In this document: one piece after another, positions 7,751 to 14,759 of the stretch
Layout: each line of letters begins with the position of its first letter
How positions within the stretch are numbered: position 1 is the first letter of the stretch
DNA from: Eubacterium maltosivorans
GTDB lineage: Bacteria > Bacillota > Clostridia > Eubacteriales > Eubacteriaceae
NCBI RefSeq assembly: GCF_002441855.2
Contig: NZ_CP029487.1
Coordinates: 2,852,001-2,916,000, forward strand
Direction: 5' to 3'
Length of the DNA: 64,000 nucleotides
The notes under the pieces: model-generated
Databases searched by the model: none
What the model was told of the DNA's origin: nothing
The model's input: the letters and a program-made list of their open reading frames with translations, nothing else
Made by a program: the position numbers and the translations under genes

Positions 7751-9886
7751 CTAACTCGCAGTTAAAAATGCACCGAGGGCTAAAATCGCTGTTAGCACTT
7801 CTCCAAAACCCGTTCCAAAACTTGCTGCCAATAGGACTAAAAGAAGCAGACCTACACTTGCTCCCAAAACAGTAATGACCGTTGATCTAAGTGCGCCTGT
7901 ATCCGGTGGATCTGGCTGATTTAAATTGAATGTGTATATTACCTCTGTATATATAGAGGTTTCACCTGTGGAAGTTTCAGCAACTTGTTCAACCTGTATA
8001 TCAAATACAGGATTTCCTGCGCTATCAAGATAAAAAGCTAAGGTAAGCTTGCCATTACTGACCGTGTTTGCAATTGATAAAGCTGGTTGCAATGAATCTG
8101 AGTCCCCGAACAACATTTTCATTGACGTATCAAGATTATCATATGTTGCTTTTGCACTTTCGAGTTCCACTTCATCAAACTGGCCATCATTGATATTAAA
8201 GGAAATCTTTTGTTCTGCCGGAACACCTCCAAGCGCAGCCATTGGTGAAAATTGTCCTGTAATCCCCATTTTATATTTTCCATCAACCACACCAGTATAA
8301 AACGGATACTCAACATTAAAGTCCCAGCCAACGGATACATCAAATCCTAATGATTCCAGTGTATCTTCGCATAGAATGCGCGGTAAATTTGAAACTGTAA
8401 TCGAGCCAACTCCACCATCTCTGCCGGAAGCGATGACTTTGTCGTAATCCATATATCTTGACTGGACCCCAATACTATCGAACCAATATTGATCAAAGGC
8501 CCAGTTTGAAGGCATTTTCTGACCAATATTTCCAGAAAAACCAACAGACATATCGGCAACATAGCTGTATTCGCTCAGGCCTGCTGCTGCGACTTTCGAA
8601 CAGCAGCTCCTGCTGGCATAAATACCAACACGGTAGTCGGAGCTTTGGTTAAGTTTAGTTTTTACAGCTCTGAAATATGGAATAATATTTGATTCAACTT
8701 CAAAATCATAGACATCGAAATCAACAGCGAAATAAATAACACTTGATCTCGGCAGGCCTAAGCGATCCGCCGCTTCAATTGCATATTGCGCGTCGCTTGT
8801 TCCCTGAGTGGAAGTAAAATAAGGTGCTTCAGTAACTTCATGTACGATGCCTTTCATATCGTCGCCGGAACGTTCAAAAATCGGAATATAGCGAAGGCCT
8901 GCTGCCAAAATCTTATTGATTTCGGAAATCGTGATTGGCCAGTAGCCTGTGAGGTATCGTCCGACATAATCAATGCCGATACCTTTAAAATACTGCGCTC
9001 TGTTTGAATTGATTCTTGCAGTGGTATCAATTGCGTTGGGAGCCCGGTCCGTATTGCCTTTGCTGACTAGTAAAGCTGCCCATGTCGATAAGCCAACCCA
9101 GCCATCGGCATCTAAGGCCATCATTTCCTGAAAGTCCATGACAGCGGTCTGAACGCCATAGCCAAAGCCACCGTCAAATTCTCCAGGATCAAAGCCATTT
9201 ACATATAACATATACTGAAGCAGGACGACGAGTTCTGTTTGCCCGCTCCAAAGTGCAACGTTATGGTCATTCGCTCCTTGTGCTGTACTGGGACCAAATA
9301 CACCGTTTGGCTCATCAATACCCACTTCTTTCTGGAAAGCATAGAGCATGGCATTACAGGTGTTTCGCCCATACTCACCATCCACTGGGCAGATGTTCAG
9401 GTCTTTCCAAAAGTAATCACTGTACTTTGAGTTTAGACCTCTCTGAATCTCCTGAATTCTGGGGTCACCCATGCTACCCCACACAACGGCATCCGTTGAT
9501 AAAATTCCCTTAAAAGTTTTGGGATCAACCTCCCCATCCTGCGGCAGACCTGCTGCTTTTTTAAAGGCATTGACACCAATAATTGTTGCACCATCATAGG
9601 TTTTTGTCAAGTCTGATGAGCTGTAGCCTTTACACCAAAGTGCTCCCTGCAGAATGTTAACCTTATTCCCAGCTGAGCCAAGTTTAAGGGTTGGACACAT
9701 GCTGGCTGTCAGCGGTCCGAATTCACCGGTAACCGGCGATACGCCAATTTCAATCTGTAATGCGGAAATCAGGGAAGCAATGGTTCCATTACCGGTTGCC
9801 CCGTCCTCGTCACAGTGAATATAACCTGTTTTTCCTGAATAGGTATTGTTTAACCATACCTGCGTCATTAATACTTTCTGATCCAT
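7751..9886 (-). CDS. Large peptidoglycan-binding protein with Rv2525c-like glycoside-hydrolase domain and hydrophobic C-terminus
   Basis: The 711-residue product has no signal peptide. Residues about 1-285 hold several PG_binding_1-type repeats (GVSPVTGEFGPLTA, CPVDGEYGRNTCNAMLYAFQ, GEFDGGFGYGVQTAVMDFQ, DADGWVGLSTWAALL). Residues about 300-500 form a TIM-barrel domain of the DUF1906/Rv2525c-like hydrolase group (GIDYVGRYLTGYW, VIYFAVDFDVYD, YRVGIYASRSCCSK). A beta-rich region follows, and then a long hydrophobic tail (about residues 665-711). Phage endolysin-type architecture plus the leaderless N-terminus suggests export through the upstream holin; that is inference. GAAGGA precedes the ATG. 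Confidence 0.8.
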   Translation of the reverse strand: MDQKVLMTQVWLNNTYSGKTGYIHCDEDGATGNGTIASLISALQIEIGVSPVTGEFGPLTASMCPTLKLGSAGNKVNILQGALWCKGYSSSDLTKTYDGATIIGVNAFKKAAGLPQDGEVDPKTFKGILSTDAVVWGSMGDPRIQEIQRGLNSKYSDYFWKDLNICPVDGEYGRNTCNAMLYAFQKEVGIDEPNGVFGPSTAQGANDHNVALWSGQTELVVLLQYMLYVNGFDPGEFDGGFGYGVQTAVMDFQEMMALDADGWVGLSTWAALLVSKGNTDRAPNAIDTTARINSNRAQYFKGIGIDYVGRYLTGYWPITISEINKILAAGLRYIPIFERSGDDMKGIVHEVTEAPYFTSTQGTSDAQYAIEAADRLGLPRSSVIYFAVDFDVYDFEVESNIIPYFRAVKTKLNQSSDYRVGIYASRSCCSKVAAAGLSEYSYVADMSVGFSGNIGQKMPSNWAFDQYWFDSIGVQSRYMDYDKVIASGRDGGVGSITVSNLPRILCEDTLESLGFDVSVGWDFNVEYPFYTGVVDGKYKMGITGQFSPMAALGGVPAEQKISFNINDGQFDEVELESAKATYDNLDTSMKMLFGDSDSLQPALSIANTVSNGKLTLAFYLDSAGNPVFDIQVEQVAETSTGETSIYTEVIYTFNLNQPDPPDTGALRSTVITVLGASVGLLLLVLLAASFGTGFGEVLTAILALGAFLTAS

Positions 9887-9927
9887 AATATAAATCCTTC
9901 TTTCTTTTTTTATTTATTTTTTTTAGT

Positions 9928-9954
9928 AAACCGGCAATGTGCACTTGCCGGTTT
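9928..9954. repeat. Inverted repeat in the leader of the 711-residue gene
   Basis: AAACCGGCAA/TTGCCGGTTT forms a perfect 10-bp stem with a 7-base loop, and a GGACCGGTCC palindrome follows at 9960-9969. In the direction of transcription the stem is followed by A residues, not T residues. It is therefore not an intrinsic terminator and more likely a 5' leader structure. Confidence 0.5.
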
Positions 9955-10062
9955 AAGAAGGACCGGTCCTCTGCTTTAGTTTTTGGCCTTATGCAGTGTC
10001 GGGCGCTTTTATAATTCTATTTTAGCCGCGTTTCTCTGCTTTGTCTGTGCACAAATCGTGTG

Positions 10063-10797
10063 TTAATTATTCCACTGAAAATGCACAAAGCTTCTGTCAT
10101 AATAGCGGATGGTCTTCAGGCCATACCGCTCACCCGCGTCTGCCACCGCATCGACAGTATATCCATTGGCGGTATAGACGGCAATATCAGCCGCCCGTCC
10201 CAGTTTATGGTAGGAATCCGGCACACCGCCGACCTCTGCGTTGAGGATTTCACACCTTACGCCAGAGGTCACAACCAGGGGAATCCCCAGGTCCTTCCGA
10301 ACCTGTTCCAGCTTTTCGATGAGCGTCCGGTTCATCGGAACCGGAAACCCATCGCAGTATTTGCCGCCGCACTCACATTTAAACTCCTGCATATTAAAAT
10401 GCTCGGTTACCTGTTCCTGCGGATCAAAAACCGGCGCCGGATCGGCTGCGGCATAGTCAAACAGGGCGGCTTCAGTGTTATAGCCGACGATGCCGTCAGC
10501 GACGAGTCCAAAATCGGCTTGCAGTGCTTTGACGGCTGCATCTGTTAAGGGCCCTGGAAGGCCATCGACTGGGCAGCTGTAGCCCTTTGCGTTTAACTGC
10601 GCCTGTATGCCGCGTACTTGCTCGGACAGGTGGTCTTTTGTCATCGGGCCGGCAATGCCGTCAGCCTCAATGCCATAGCCTTCCTGGGCCCGCCTCACAG
10701 CCGCCTGGGTTTCGGGGCCATCATAGCCATCGACCGTCCCCGGCGCGTAGTTGCAGAGCTTAAGGGCTTCCTGAACCTGTGTTAAGGTCATCTCCAT
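10063..10797 (-). CDS. Endolysin: peptidoglycan-binding repeats + M15 peptidase
   Basis: I start at the ATG at 10797 (MEMTLTQVQEAL, 244 residues) because AGAGGTG lies 6 bases ahead. A GTG at 10806 would overlap that site. Residues about 1-55 and 60-115 are PG_binding_1 repeats (GTVDGYDGPETQAAVRRAQ, CPVDGLPGPLTDAAVKALQ). Residues about 125-244 are a peptidase M15A/D-Ala-D-Ala carboxypeptidase-like domain with zinc-ligand patterns SYHKLGRAADI and SFVHFQW. The enzyme should cut peptidoglycan cross-links. The gene overlaps the holin gene by 38 bases, the standard phage holin-endolysin order. Confidence 0.88.
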   Translation of the reverse strand: MEMTLTQVQEALKLCNYAPGTVDGYDGPETQAAVRRAQEGYGIEADGIAGPMTKDHLSEQVRGIQAQLNAKGYSCPVDGLPGPLTDAAVKALQADFGLVADGIVGYNTEAALFDYAAADPAPVFDPQEQVTEHFNMQEFKCECGGKYCDGFPVPMNRTLIEKLEQVRKDLGIPLVVTSGVRCEILNAEVGGVPDSYHKLGRAADIAVYTANGYTVDAVADAGERYGLKTIRYYDRSFVHFQWNN

Positions 10798-11047
10798 TAT
10801 TTTCACCTCTTTCCTTTTTGTCTTTCTTTTTTAATACCTGTTCGGAATCGCTGATGCTGGGGGTTGTCGGATCGACAATCACGCCCATTGCAACGGCACA
10901 GATGACCGCTGCGTTCAAAATCTTTTCGATTAAAGGCACGTTAAAATCTGTTGAGATAAATCCCTGGGCGTACTGCAGGATCAAAACGATCAGGCCGATA
11001 CAGGCAATCCAGAAGGCTTTGTTCTTTAATCGAATCTTTAAGTTCAT
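10760..11047 (-). CDS. Phage holin, phiLC3-type
   Basis: The 95-residue product starts MNLKIRLKNKAFW (ATG at 11047, AGGTGA upstream). It has two membrane segments, IACIGLIVLILQYAQGFI and ILNAAVICAVAMGVIV, then the signature DPTTPSISDSEQ and a charged, disordered tail. Length and the DPTT-SDS motif match the phiLC3 holin family, which permeabilises the membrane so that the endolysin reaches the wall. It overlaps the endolysin start, so translation is probably coupled. No phage capsid, tail or integrase gene is nearby. Confidence 0.85.
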   Translation of the reverse strand: MNLKIRLKNKAFWIACIGLIVLILQYAQGFISTDFNVPLIEKILNAAVICAVAMGVIVDPTTPSISDSEQVLKKKDKKERGENNGDDLNTGSGSP

Positions 11048-11091
11048 TCCGGTTATCACCTACTTTCTATCGAAGGCTGATGATGTTGTGG

Positions 11092-11101
11092 TATCGCGAT
11101 A
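11092..11101. promoter_or_regulatory. TATCGCGATA palindrome in the holin leader
   Basis: A perfect 10-bp palindrome lies between the probable promoter at 11125 and the holin start. Its role is unknown; it may be a protein-binding site. Confidence 0.35.
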
Positions 11102-11124
11102 ACAGCTATGCTTTCGATAAACAC

Positions 11125-11133
11125 ATTATAGCA
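11125..11133 (-). promoter_or_regulatory. Extended -10 promoter for the holin-endolysin genes
   Basis: On the minus strand TGCTATAAT matches the extended -10 form TGnTATAAT with no good -35 box 17 bases upstream. A promoter without a -35 box fits dependence on an activator or alternative sigma-like factor. The sigma-like protein encoded immediately upstream is a candidate. Confidence 0.45.
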
Positions 11134-11183
11134 CCGCATTCGTGGACCGGCTGTGTTCACTTTGTGCTGTGTTTGCTTAAAAA

Positions 11184-11207
11184 GAAAAGAGCCTTTCGGC
11201 TCTTTGG
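11184..11207 (-). terminator. Terminator after the sigma-like HTH gene
   Basis: The minus-strand stem AAAGAGCC/GGCTCTTT with a GAAA loop is followed by TCTTTTT. It separates the HTH gene from the holin-endolysin genes, so the latter need their own promoter. Confidence 0.82.
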
Positions 11208-11227
11208 AGGCAAGTGGGAGAATTTGA

Positions 11228-11635
11228 TTACTTAATCTGATGTTTCATCGCTTGATTTGCTTTTGAGGCGACATGGCGGATATAATCATAGTCATACTCG
11301 AGCTCCTCGGCGATCTGTACCAGCGATTTTCCAGTATAGCGCTGCATGTAAAATACTTTTTTCTGAATGTTTTTAAGTTTTGGAATTGCCTCAAGAATAA
11401 CCTTAAGGCTTTTTTCAAGCAAGTGCTCCTGACGCCGCTGCTCACCCAGCGCCTCTCGGATAAGCGTTAGCTGCTTTAGAATTTGCTTTTTTCTTTCGAC
11501 CTTTGTGTAAGGTGTTTTTTCAGATAAACGCATCCATTTTTCTTCAAGCTGAGTAAGATAGATAATCTCCTCCTGGATAATGGCCAGCTCAGCTTTCAGG
11601 CTGATGACAGAGTCGTCCTTTTCCAATAATTTCAT
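11228..11635 (-). CDS. Phage-type sigma-like HTH regulator
   Basis: This 135-residue protein has a charged, coiled-coil-prone N-terminus (about residues 5-80) and a C-terminal sigma-70 region-4-like helix-turn-helix (KVFYMQRYTGKSLVQIAEEL, then YDYIRHVASKANQAMKH). Small proteins of this form (ArpU/late-activator type) switch on late phage genes. It is encoded directly upstream of the lysis genes but separated from them by a terminator, so it probably acts in trans on their promoters. Its own promoter carries a LexA-like box. It lacks an obvious region 2, so it is unlikely to be a complete sigma factor. Confidence 0.72.
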   Translation of the reverse strand: MKLLEKDDSVISLKAELAIIQEEIIYLTQLEEKWMRLSEKTPYTKVERKKQILKQLTLIREALGEQRRQEHLLEKSLKVILEAIPKLKNIQKKVFYMQRYTGKSLVQIAEELEYDYDYIRHVASKANQAMKHQIK

Positions 11636-11669
11636 ATACTCCCACCTTTCGAATAAATTTTCTTTTTAC

Positions 11670-11681
11670 AAACATATGTTC
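11670..11681. promoter_or_regulatory. Candidate LexA (SOS) box
   Basis: On the minus strand GAACATATGTTT fits the Gram-positive LexA pattern GAAC-N4-GTTC/T. It lies about 10 bases downstream of the -10 box of the HTH gene, over the expected transcription start, where a repressor would block initiation. Confidence 0.6.
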
Positions 11682-11690
11682 TTTAAAATA

Positions 11691-11719
11691 ATCATACGCT
11701 CATCAAGAGAAAATGTCAA
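11691..11719 (-). promoter_or_regulatory. Sigma-A promoter of the sigma-like HTH gene
   Basis: On the minus strand TTGACA (11714-11719), a 17-base spacer and TATGAT (11691-11696) lead into the LexA-like box and then the gene. Confidence 0.72.
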
Positions 11720-11829
11720 TGAAATCCATTGGAGTGGACAAATATTTACTCTAATTTAAGCAAGTATTTTTTTGATTTTAAAGATGAATATTATTCTTTG
11801 TAGCTGTTTTTAAAATAAAGTTTTTTAGA

Positions 11830-11932
11830 AGTGTCATTATTTTGGACAGATTTTGTTCGCTATAGTTGGATTTTCGTTAAAAACAGGATTTTTAGGTTTG
11901 TTGCTTTTTATGACAGTGTCATTATTTTGAAC
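11830..11932. repeat. Direct repeat pair, candidate enhancer sites for the sigma-54 promoter at 12013
   Basis: AGTGTCATTATTTTGGAC at 11830-11847 recurs with one change at 11915-11932, 85 bases apart. The first copy contains the inverted repeat TGTC-N9-GACA. They lie about 80-185 bases upstream of the -24 element, the right distance for enhancer-binding proteins. Apart from the LexA/sigma-A control of the minus-strand gene, the rest of the gap 11636-12075 shows nothing else I can name. Confidence 0.6.
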
Positions 11933-12012
11933 GAAGGAGAGACAAAAACTAAGCAAAAAAACAAAATTACGGTGTTTTAGAACAATAAATGGCTTTATTC
12001 GCGGTTCGTTTT

Positions 12013-12028
12013 TGGCATAAAAATTGCA
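12013..12028 (+). promoter_or_regulatory. Sigma-54 promoter of the MttB/MFS operon
   Basis: TGGCAT-N5-TTGCA matches the -24/-12 consensus (TGGCAC-N5-TTGCW) except for one base, 47 bases before the ATG. Confidence 0.82.
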
Positions 12029-12075
12029 TTTACTAAAGATTAAGATTTAATGCTGCTGCATTTGGGAGGAATAAG

Positions 12076-13506
12076 ATGAAAAAATATGAACAGTTTATTG
12101 CAAAAGAAGACATTGAATTAATTCATGAGAATACCATTCGTATTCTGGAAAACGTCGGGGTCAAGTTTGAGCATGAGGAAGCTCTGGAGATTTTCAGGAA
12201 GCACGGCATACGGGTCGAGGGCGATGTCGTCTATATGGGTGAGAAGGACGTGCGCACGGCCCTGTCGACGGTTCCGGAGACCTTCACGCTGTACTCGGGC
12301 AGAGGAACGGTAGAGGTTGGAGACGGCAGTATGGTCAAGCTGCCGGTGGGCTGTCCAGCCTTTATCGAGGATCATGGCAATATCCGCAAAATTTTGAATA
12401 AGGACATTATTGATCTGTTTAAGCTTATTGATACCAGTCCATTGCTCGACTGTAACCATGTTAACTTTTTTACCGAATCGGAAGGCTTTTCCGATGATGT
12501 AAAGCGCTATTCCTATCTGGCGCTGCTTATGAAATACTCCAATAAGCCTTTCCCTTTTGCCATTCCCGATACCTCGGCGGAAAAGGGCAGCCTGCGGGAA
12601 GCCATGGCCAGCGGTATCCGCCTGATGAAGCGGTTTGAGGGCGTTGAGGATAAATGCCTGGCTTCGGTGGGGATCAACCCCCTTTCGCCGCTCTGCTATG
12701 ACCATGCCCCCATCGAGCGGATCATCGGAACCTGCGATGAAAACCAGGGGATCTGGCTGGCCTCCTGTGTGATGCCGGTTTTAACGGCTCCGCCGTCTGT
12801 CGCTTCGATCCTGACCATGGTGAATGCGGAGATTCTGGCAGGTTTTGTTTTTACACAGCTCTTAAAACCCGGAACACCGATGATTTACGCCAATGTATCC
12901 GGCTCGACAGATTTGAGGACCATTCAGCTGAGCATGGGGAATCCAGAGGCTGCGCTGATGATTTACGGAACTGCGGCTCTGGCCGATTATTATCGCGTGC
13001 CCTTCCGGGCTGGCGGCGCCATCAGCGACGCCAAGGATCTTGATTTCCAGGCAGGTATGGAATCCATGATGATGGCTGAAGCGACCGTAGAGGCAAAACC
13101 AGACATGATCCTCCACAGCACAGGCTGTCTGGGGACATATAATATCGTCAGCTTTGAAAAAATGCTGATGGACGAGGAAATCTTTGCCTATGCCGAACGG
13201 ATTCACCGGGGTATTGATGTAACGGAGAAGAAAATCTGTTTTAAGGATATTGAAAAGACCGGGCCAAGGGGCAATTTCCTGTCTGGCAGAACGCCGAAGA
13301 TGTACCGTGAAGAATTTTATCTCACCCAGTACCTGAACAAGGCCGACGCCAACGACTGGCAGAATAAAGGCCGGGTTGGGCTCAAGGAAAATGCCGGCCA
13401 AAAGGTGCAGGAGAGAATTGAGGCTTACCAGGCGCCGGAAATTACAAAAGAGCAGGAAGAATTGTTAAAGCCGTATTTGCCGGAAGCTTACCGGGACCAG
13501 ATTTAG
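12076..13506 (+). CDS. MttB-family (non-pyrrolysine) corrinoid methyltransferase 1
   Basis: The 476-residue product belongs to the trimethylamine methyltransferase (COG5598) superfamily of TIM-barrel enzymes, which move a methyl group from a quaternary amine to a cobalamin protein. It starts MKKYEQFIAKEDIELIHENT after GGGAGGAA. It has the family's central PPSVASILTMVNAEILAGFV segment and C-terminal GPRGNFLSGRTPKMYREEF. The frame has no in-frame amber codon, so it is not a pyrrolysine enzyme like MttB itself. Its closest relatives in this window are the copies at 25738 and 38724. The MFS carrier starts 10 bases later. The substrate is unknown; characterised relatives use glycine betaine, proline betaine or carnitine. 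Confidence 0.88.
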   Translation: MKKYEQFIAKEDIELIHENTIRILENVGVKFEHEEALEIFRKHGIRVEGDVVYMGEKDVRTALSTVPETFTLYSGRGTVEVGDGSMVKLPVGCPAFIEDHGNIRKILNKDIIDLFKLIDTSPLLDCNHVNFFTESEGFSDDVKRYSYLALLMKYSNKPFPFAIPDTSAEKGSLREAMASGIRLMKRFEGVEDKCLASVGINPLSPLCYDHAPIERIIGTCDENQGIWLASCVMPVLTAPPSVASILTMVNAEILAGFVFTQLLKPGTPMIYANVSGSTDLRTIQLSMGNPEAALMIYGTAALADYYRVPFRAGGAISDAKDLDFQAGMESMMMAEATVEAKPDMILHSTGCLGTYNIVSFEKMLMDEEIFAYAERIHRGIDVTEKKICFKDIEKTGPRGNFLSGRTPKMYREEFYLTQYLNKADANDWQNKGRVGLKENAGQKVQERIEAYQAPEITKEQEELLKPYLPEAYRDQI

Positions 13507-13516
13507 GAGGCCTGTC

Positions 13517-14746
13517 ATGAGTAAGGGAAAACGTAATTTTCTTTTGGTGTTGATCAGTGTAATGGTGGGGATTATCTATTTTATCCCCTATCTCCGCTTT
13601 TTCTTTTATGACCAGATGCTGGACGGATTTCATCTGACCAATTTGCAGCTGGGCACGCTTGGGTCAATTTATGGCCTGGTTGCCCTGTTCTGTTACCCGG
13701 TCAGCGGTTATCTGGCCGACCGTTTCAGCGCGCGCATTCTGCTGACCATCTCTTTTTTAGTCATGGCGGGGCTCACTTTCTGGCAGTCCACTTTTCCAGG
13801 CTATAATACACTGGTGGCTATCTATGTCCTGTACGGCTTCTTTACGACCGCCACTCTCTGGTCGCCTTATATCTGTTTTGTGCGCCATCTGGGAACAGAG
13901 GAGGAGCAGGGAAAGCTTTTTGGTGTCAGCGAGGCCATGCGCGGTGTGGTCAGCGCGGTAACCGGCTTTGTTTTTCTCTGGATGCTGGGCCTTTTTGTGG
14001 ACAGCGTGGGAGGAATGCAGGTGCTCCTGTGGATTTCGGTTGGGTTATATGTGCTCTTCGCGGCTTTGAGCATCGTCTTTTTACCCAAAACAGAGACTAA
14101 AGCTTCAAAACAGAATAATCCACAGGAAAAAGGGATGAAAAATATTATAAAAGCGCTCAGGCTCCCTGGCACATGGCTGGTTGCATTTTTTCTGTTCAGC
14201 TGTTTTTGTGTGATCAATACCGGGACAAACTACCTCGGCACTTATACGACGCAGGTGCTGGGCGTATCGGCCTCTGTCTCCAGCGGACTGGCGATTTTCA
14301 GAAGCTATGTCATCGTGATCGCGGCAGGTGTGCTGGGCGGTATACTGGCGGACAAGGCAAAGTCCAGAGCGATTTTTATCAGCGGCCTTCTGGGCGGCAT
14401 TATCGTGTGCGCGGCGCTTTTAATTTTTAGCAGCAGTCTGGTGACAGTGGCCATTGTCATTACCATGGTCATGTCCTTCCTGTATTTTACGGTTAAATCT
14501 GTTTATTATTCAGTCATGGGTGAAGGCGGGATTCCACTTGAACTGACCGCGGCCGCCACAGGCATCATTTCCTTTATCGCCTATGCGCCGGAGGCCTTTA
14601 TGACAACCATCATGGGCTCATGGATTGACGCAGACCCGGTGATGGGCTTTAATAAGATATTTATCTGGATGATCAGTTTTTCGGTGATCAGCATCATACT
14701 GGCTGTGATTATTTACAGACGGCACAAAAAAGCTGAGGGCATTTAG
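13517..14746 (+). CDS. MFS transporter paired with MttB 1
   Basis: A 409-residue carrier with about 12 hydrophobic segments and no signal peptide. The N-terminus has PYLRFFFYDQM, a motif shared by all four MFS proteins of this window. The A-like loop GYLADRFSARILL follows TM2. The second half carries GGIPLELTAAATGIISFIAY, also conserved among the four. It is co-transcribed with MttB 1 and most likely imports that enzyme's methylated substrate, or exports the demethylated product. Its last codons form half of a hairpin shared with the convergent EBP gene. Confidence 0.85.
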   Translation: MSKGKRNFLLVLISVMVGIIYFIPYLRFFFYDQMLDGFHLTNLQLGTLGSIYGLVALFCYPVSGYLADRFSARILLTISFLVMAGLTFWQSTFPGYNTLVAIYVLYGFFTTATLWSPYICFVRHLGTEEEQGKLFGVSEAMRGVVSAVTGFVFLWMLGLFVDSVGGMQVLLWISVGLYVLFAALSIVFLPKTETKASKQNNPQEKGMKNIIKALRLPGTWLVAFFLFSCFCVINTGTNYLGTYTTQVLGVSASVSSGLAIFRSYVIVIAAGVLGGILADKAKSRAIFISGLLGGIIVCAALLIFSSSLVTVAIVITMVMSFLYFTVKSVYYSVMGEGGIPLELTAAATGIISFIAYAPEAFMTTIMGSWIDADPVMGFNKIFIWMISFSVISIILAVIIYRRHKKAEGI

Positions 14747-14759
14747 CCCTCAGCTTTTT
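14727..14759. terminator. Bidirectional terminator built into two convergent gene ends
   Basis: GCTGAGGGC/GCCCTCAGC with an ATTTA loop is flanked by A and T runs. The stop codons of the MFS gene (plus) and the EBP gene (minus) both lie in the loop region, so each gene's final codons make the stem. Confidence 0.85.

Noticed and set aside
9928-9954. Hairpin that looks like a terminator of the endolysin gene
   Set aside because: In the minus-strand direction the stem is followed by A residues, not T residues, and in the plus direction it is not followed by T residues either. I list it only as a leader inverted repeat.
7751-11635. Complete prophage
   Set aside because: Only lysis and regulatory genes are present. 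No integrase, terminase, capsid, portal or tail gene was found on either side in this window.
12076-13506. Pyrrolysine (in-frame amber) readthrough in the MttB genes
   Set aside because: All six genes give full-length frames of 467-487 codons with no internal TAG, so they belong to the non-pyrrolysine branch of the superfamily.
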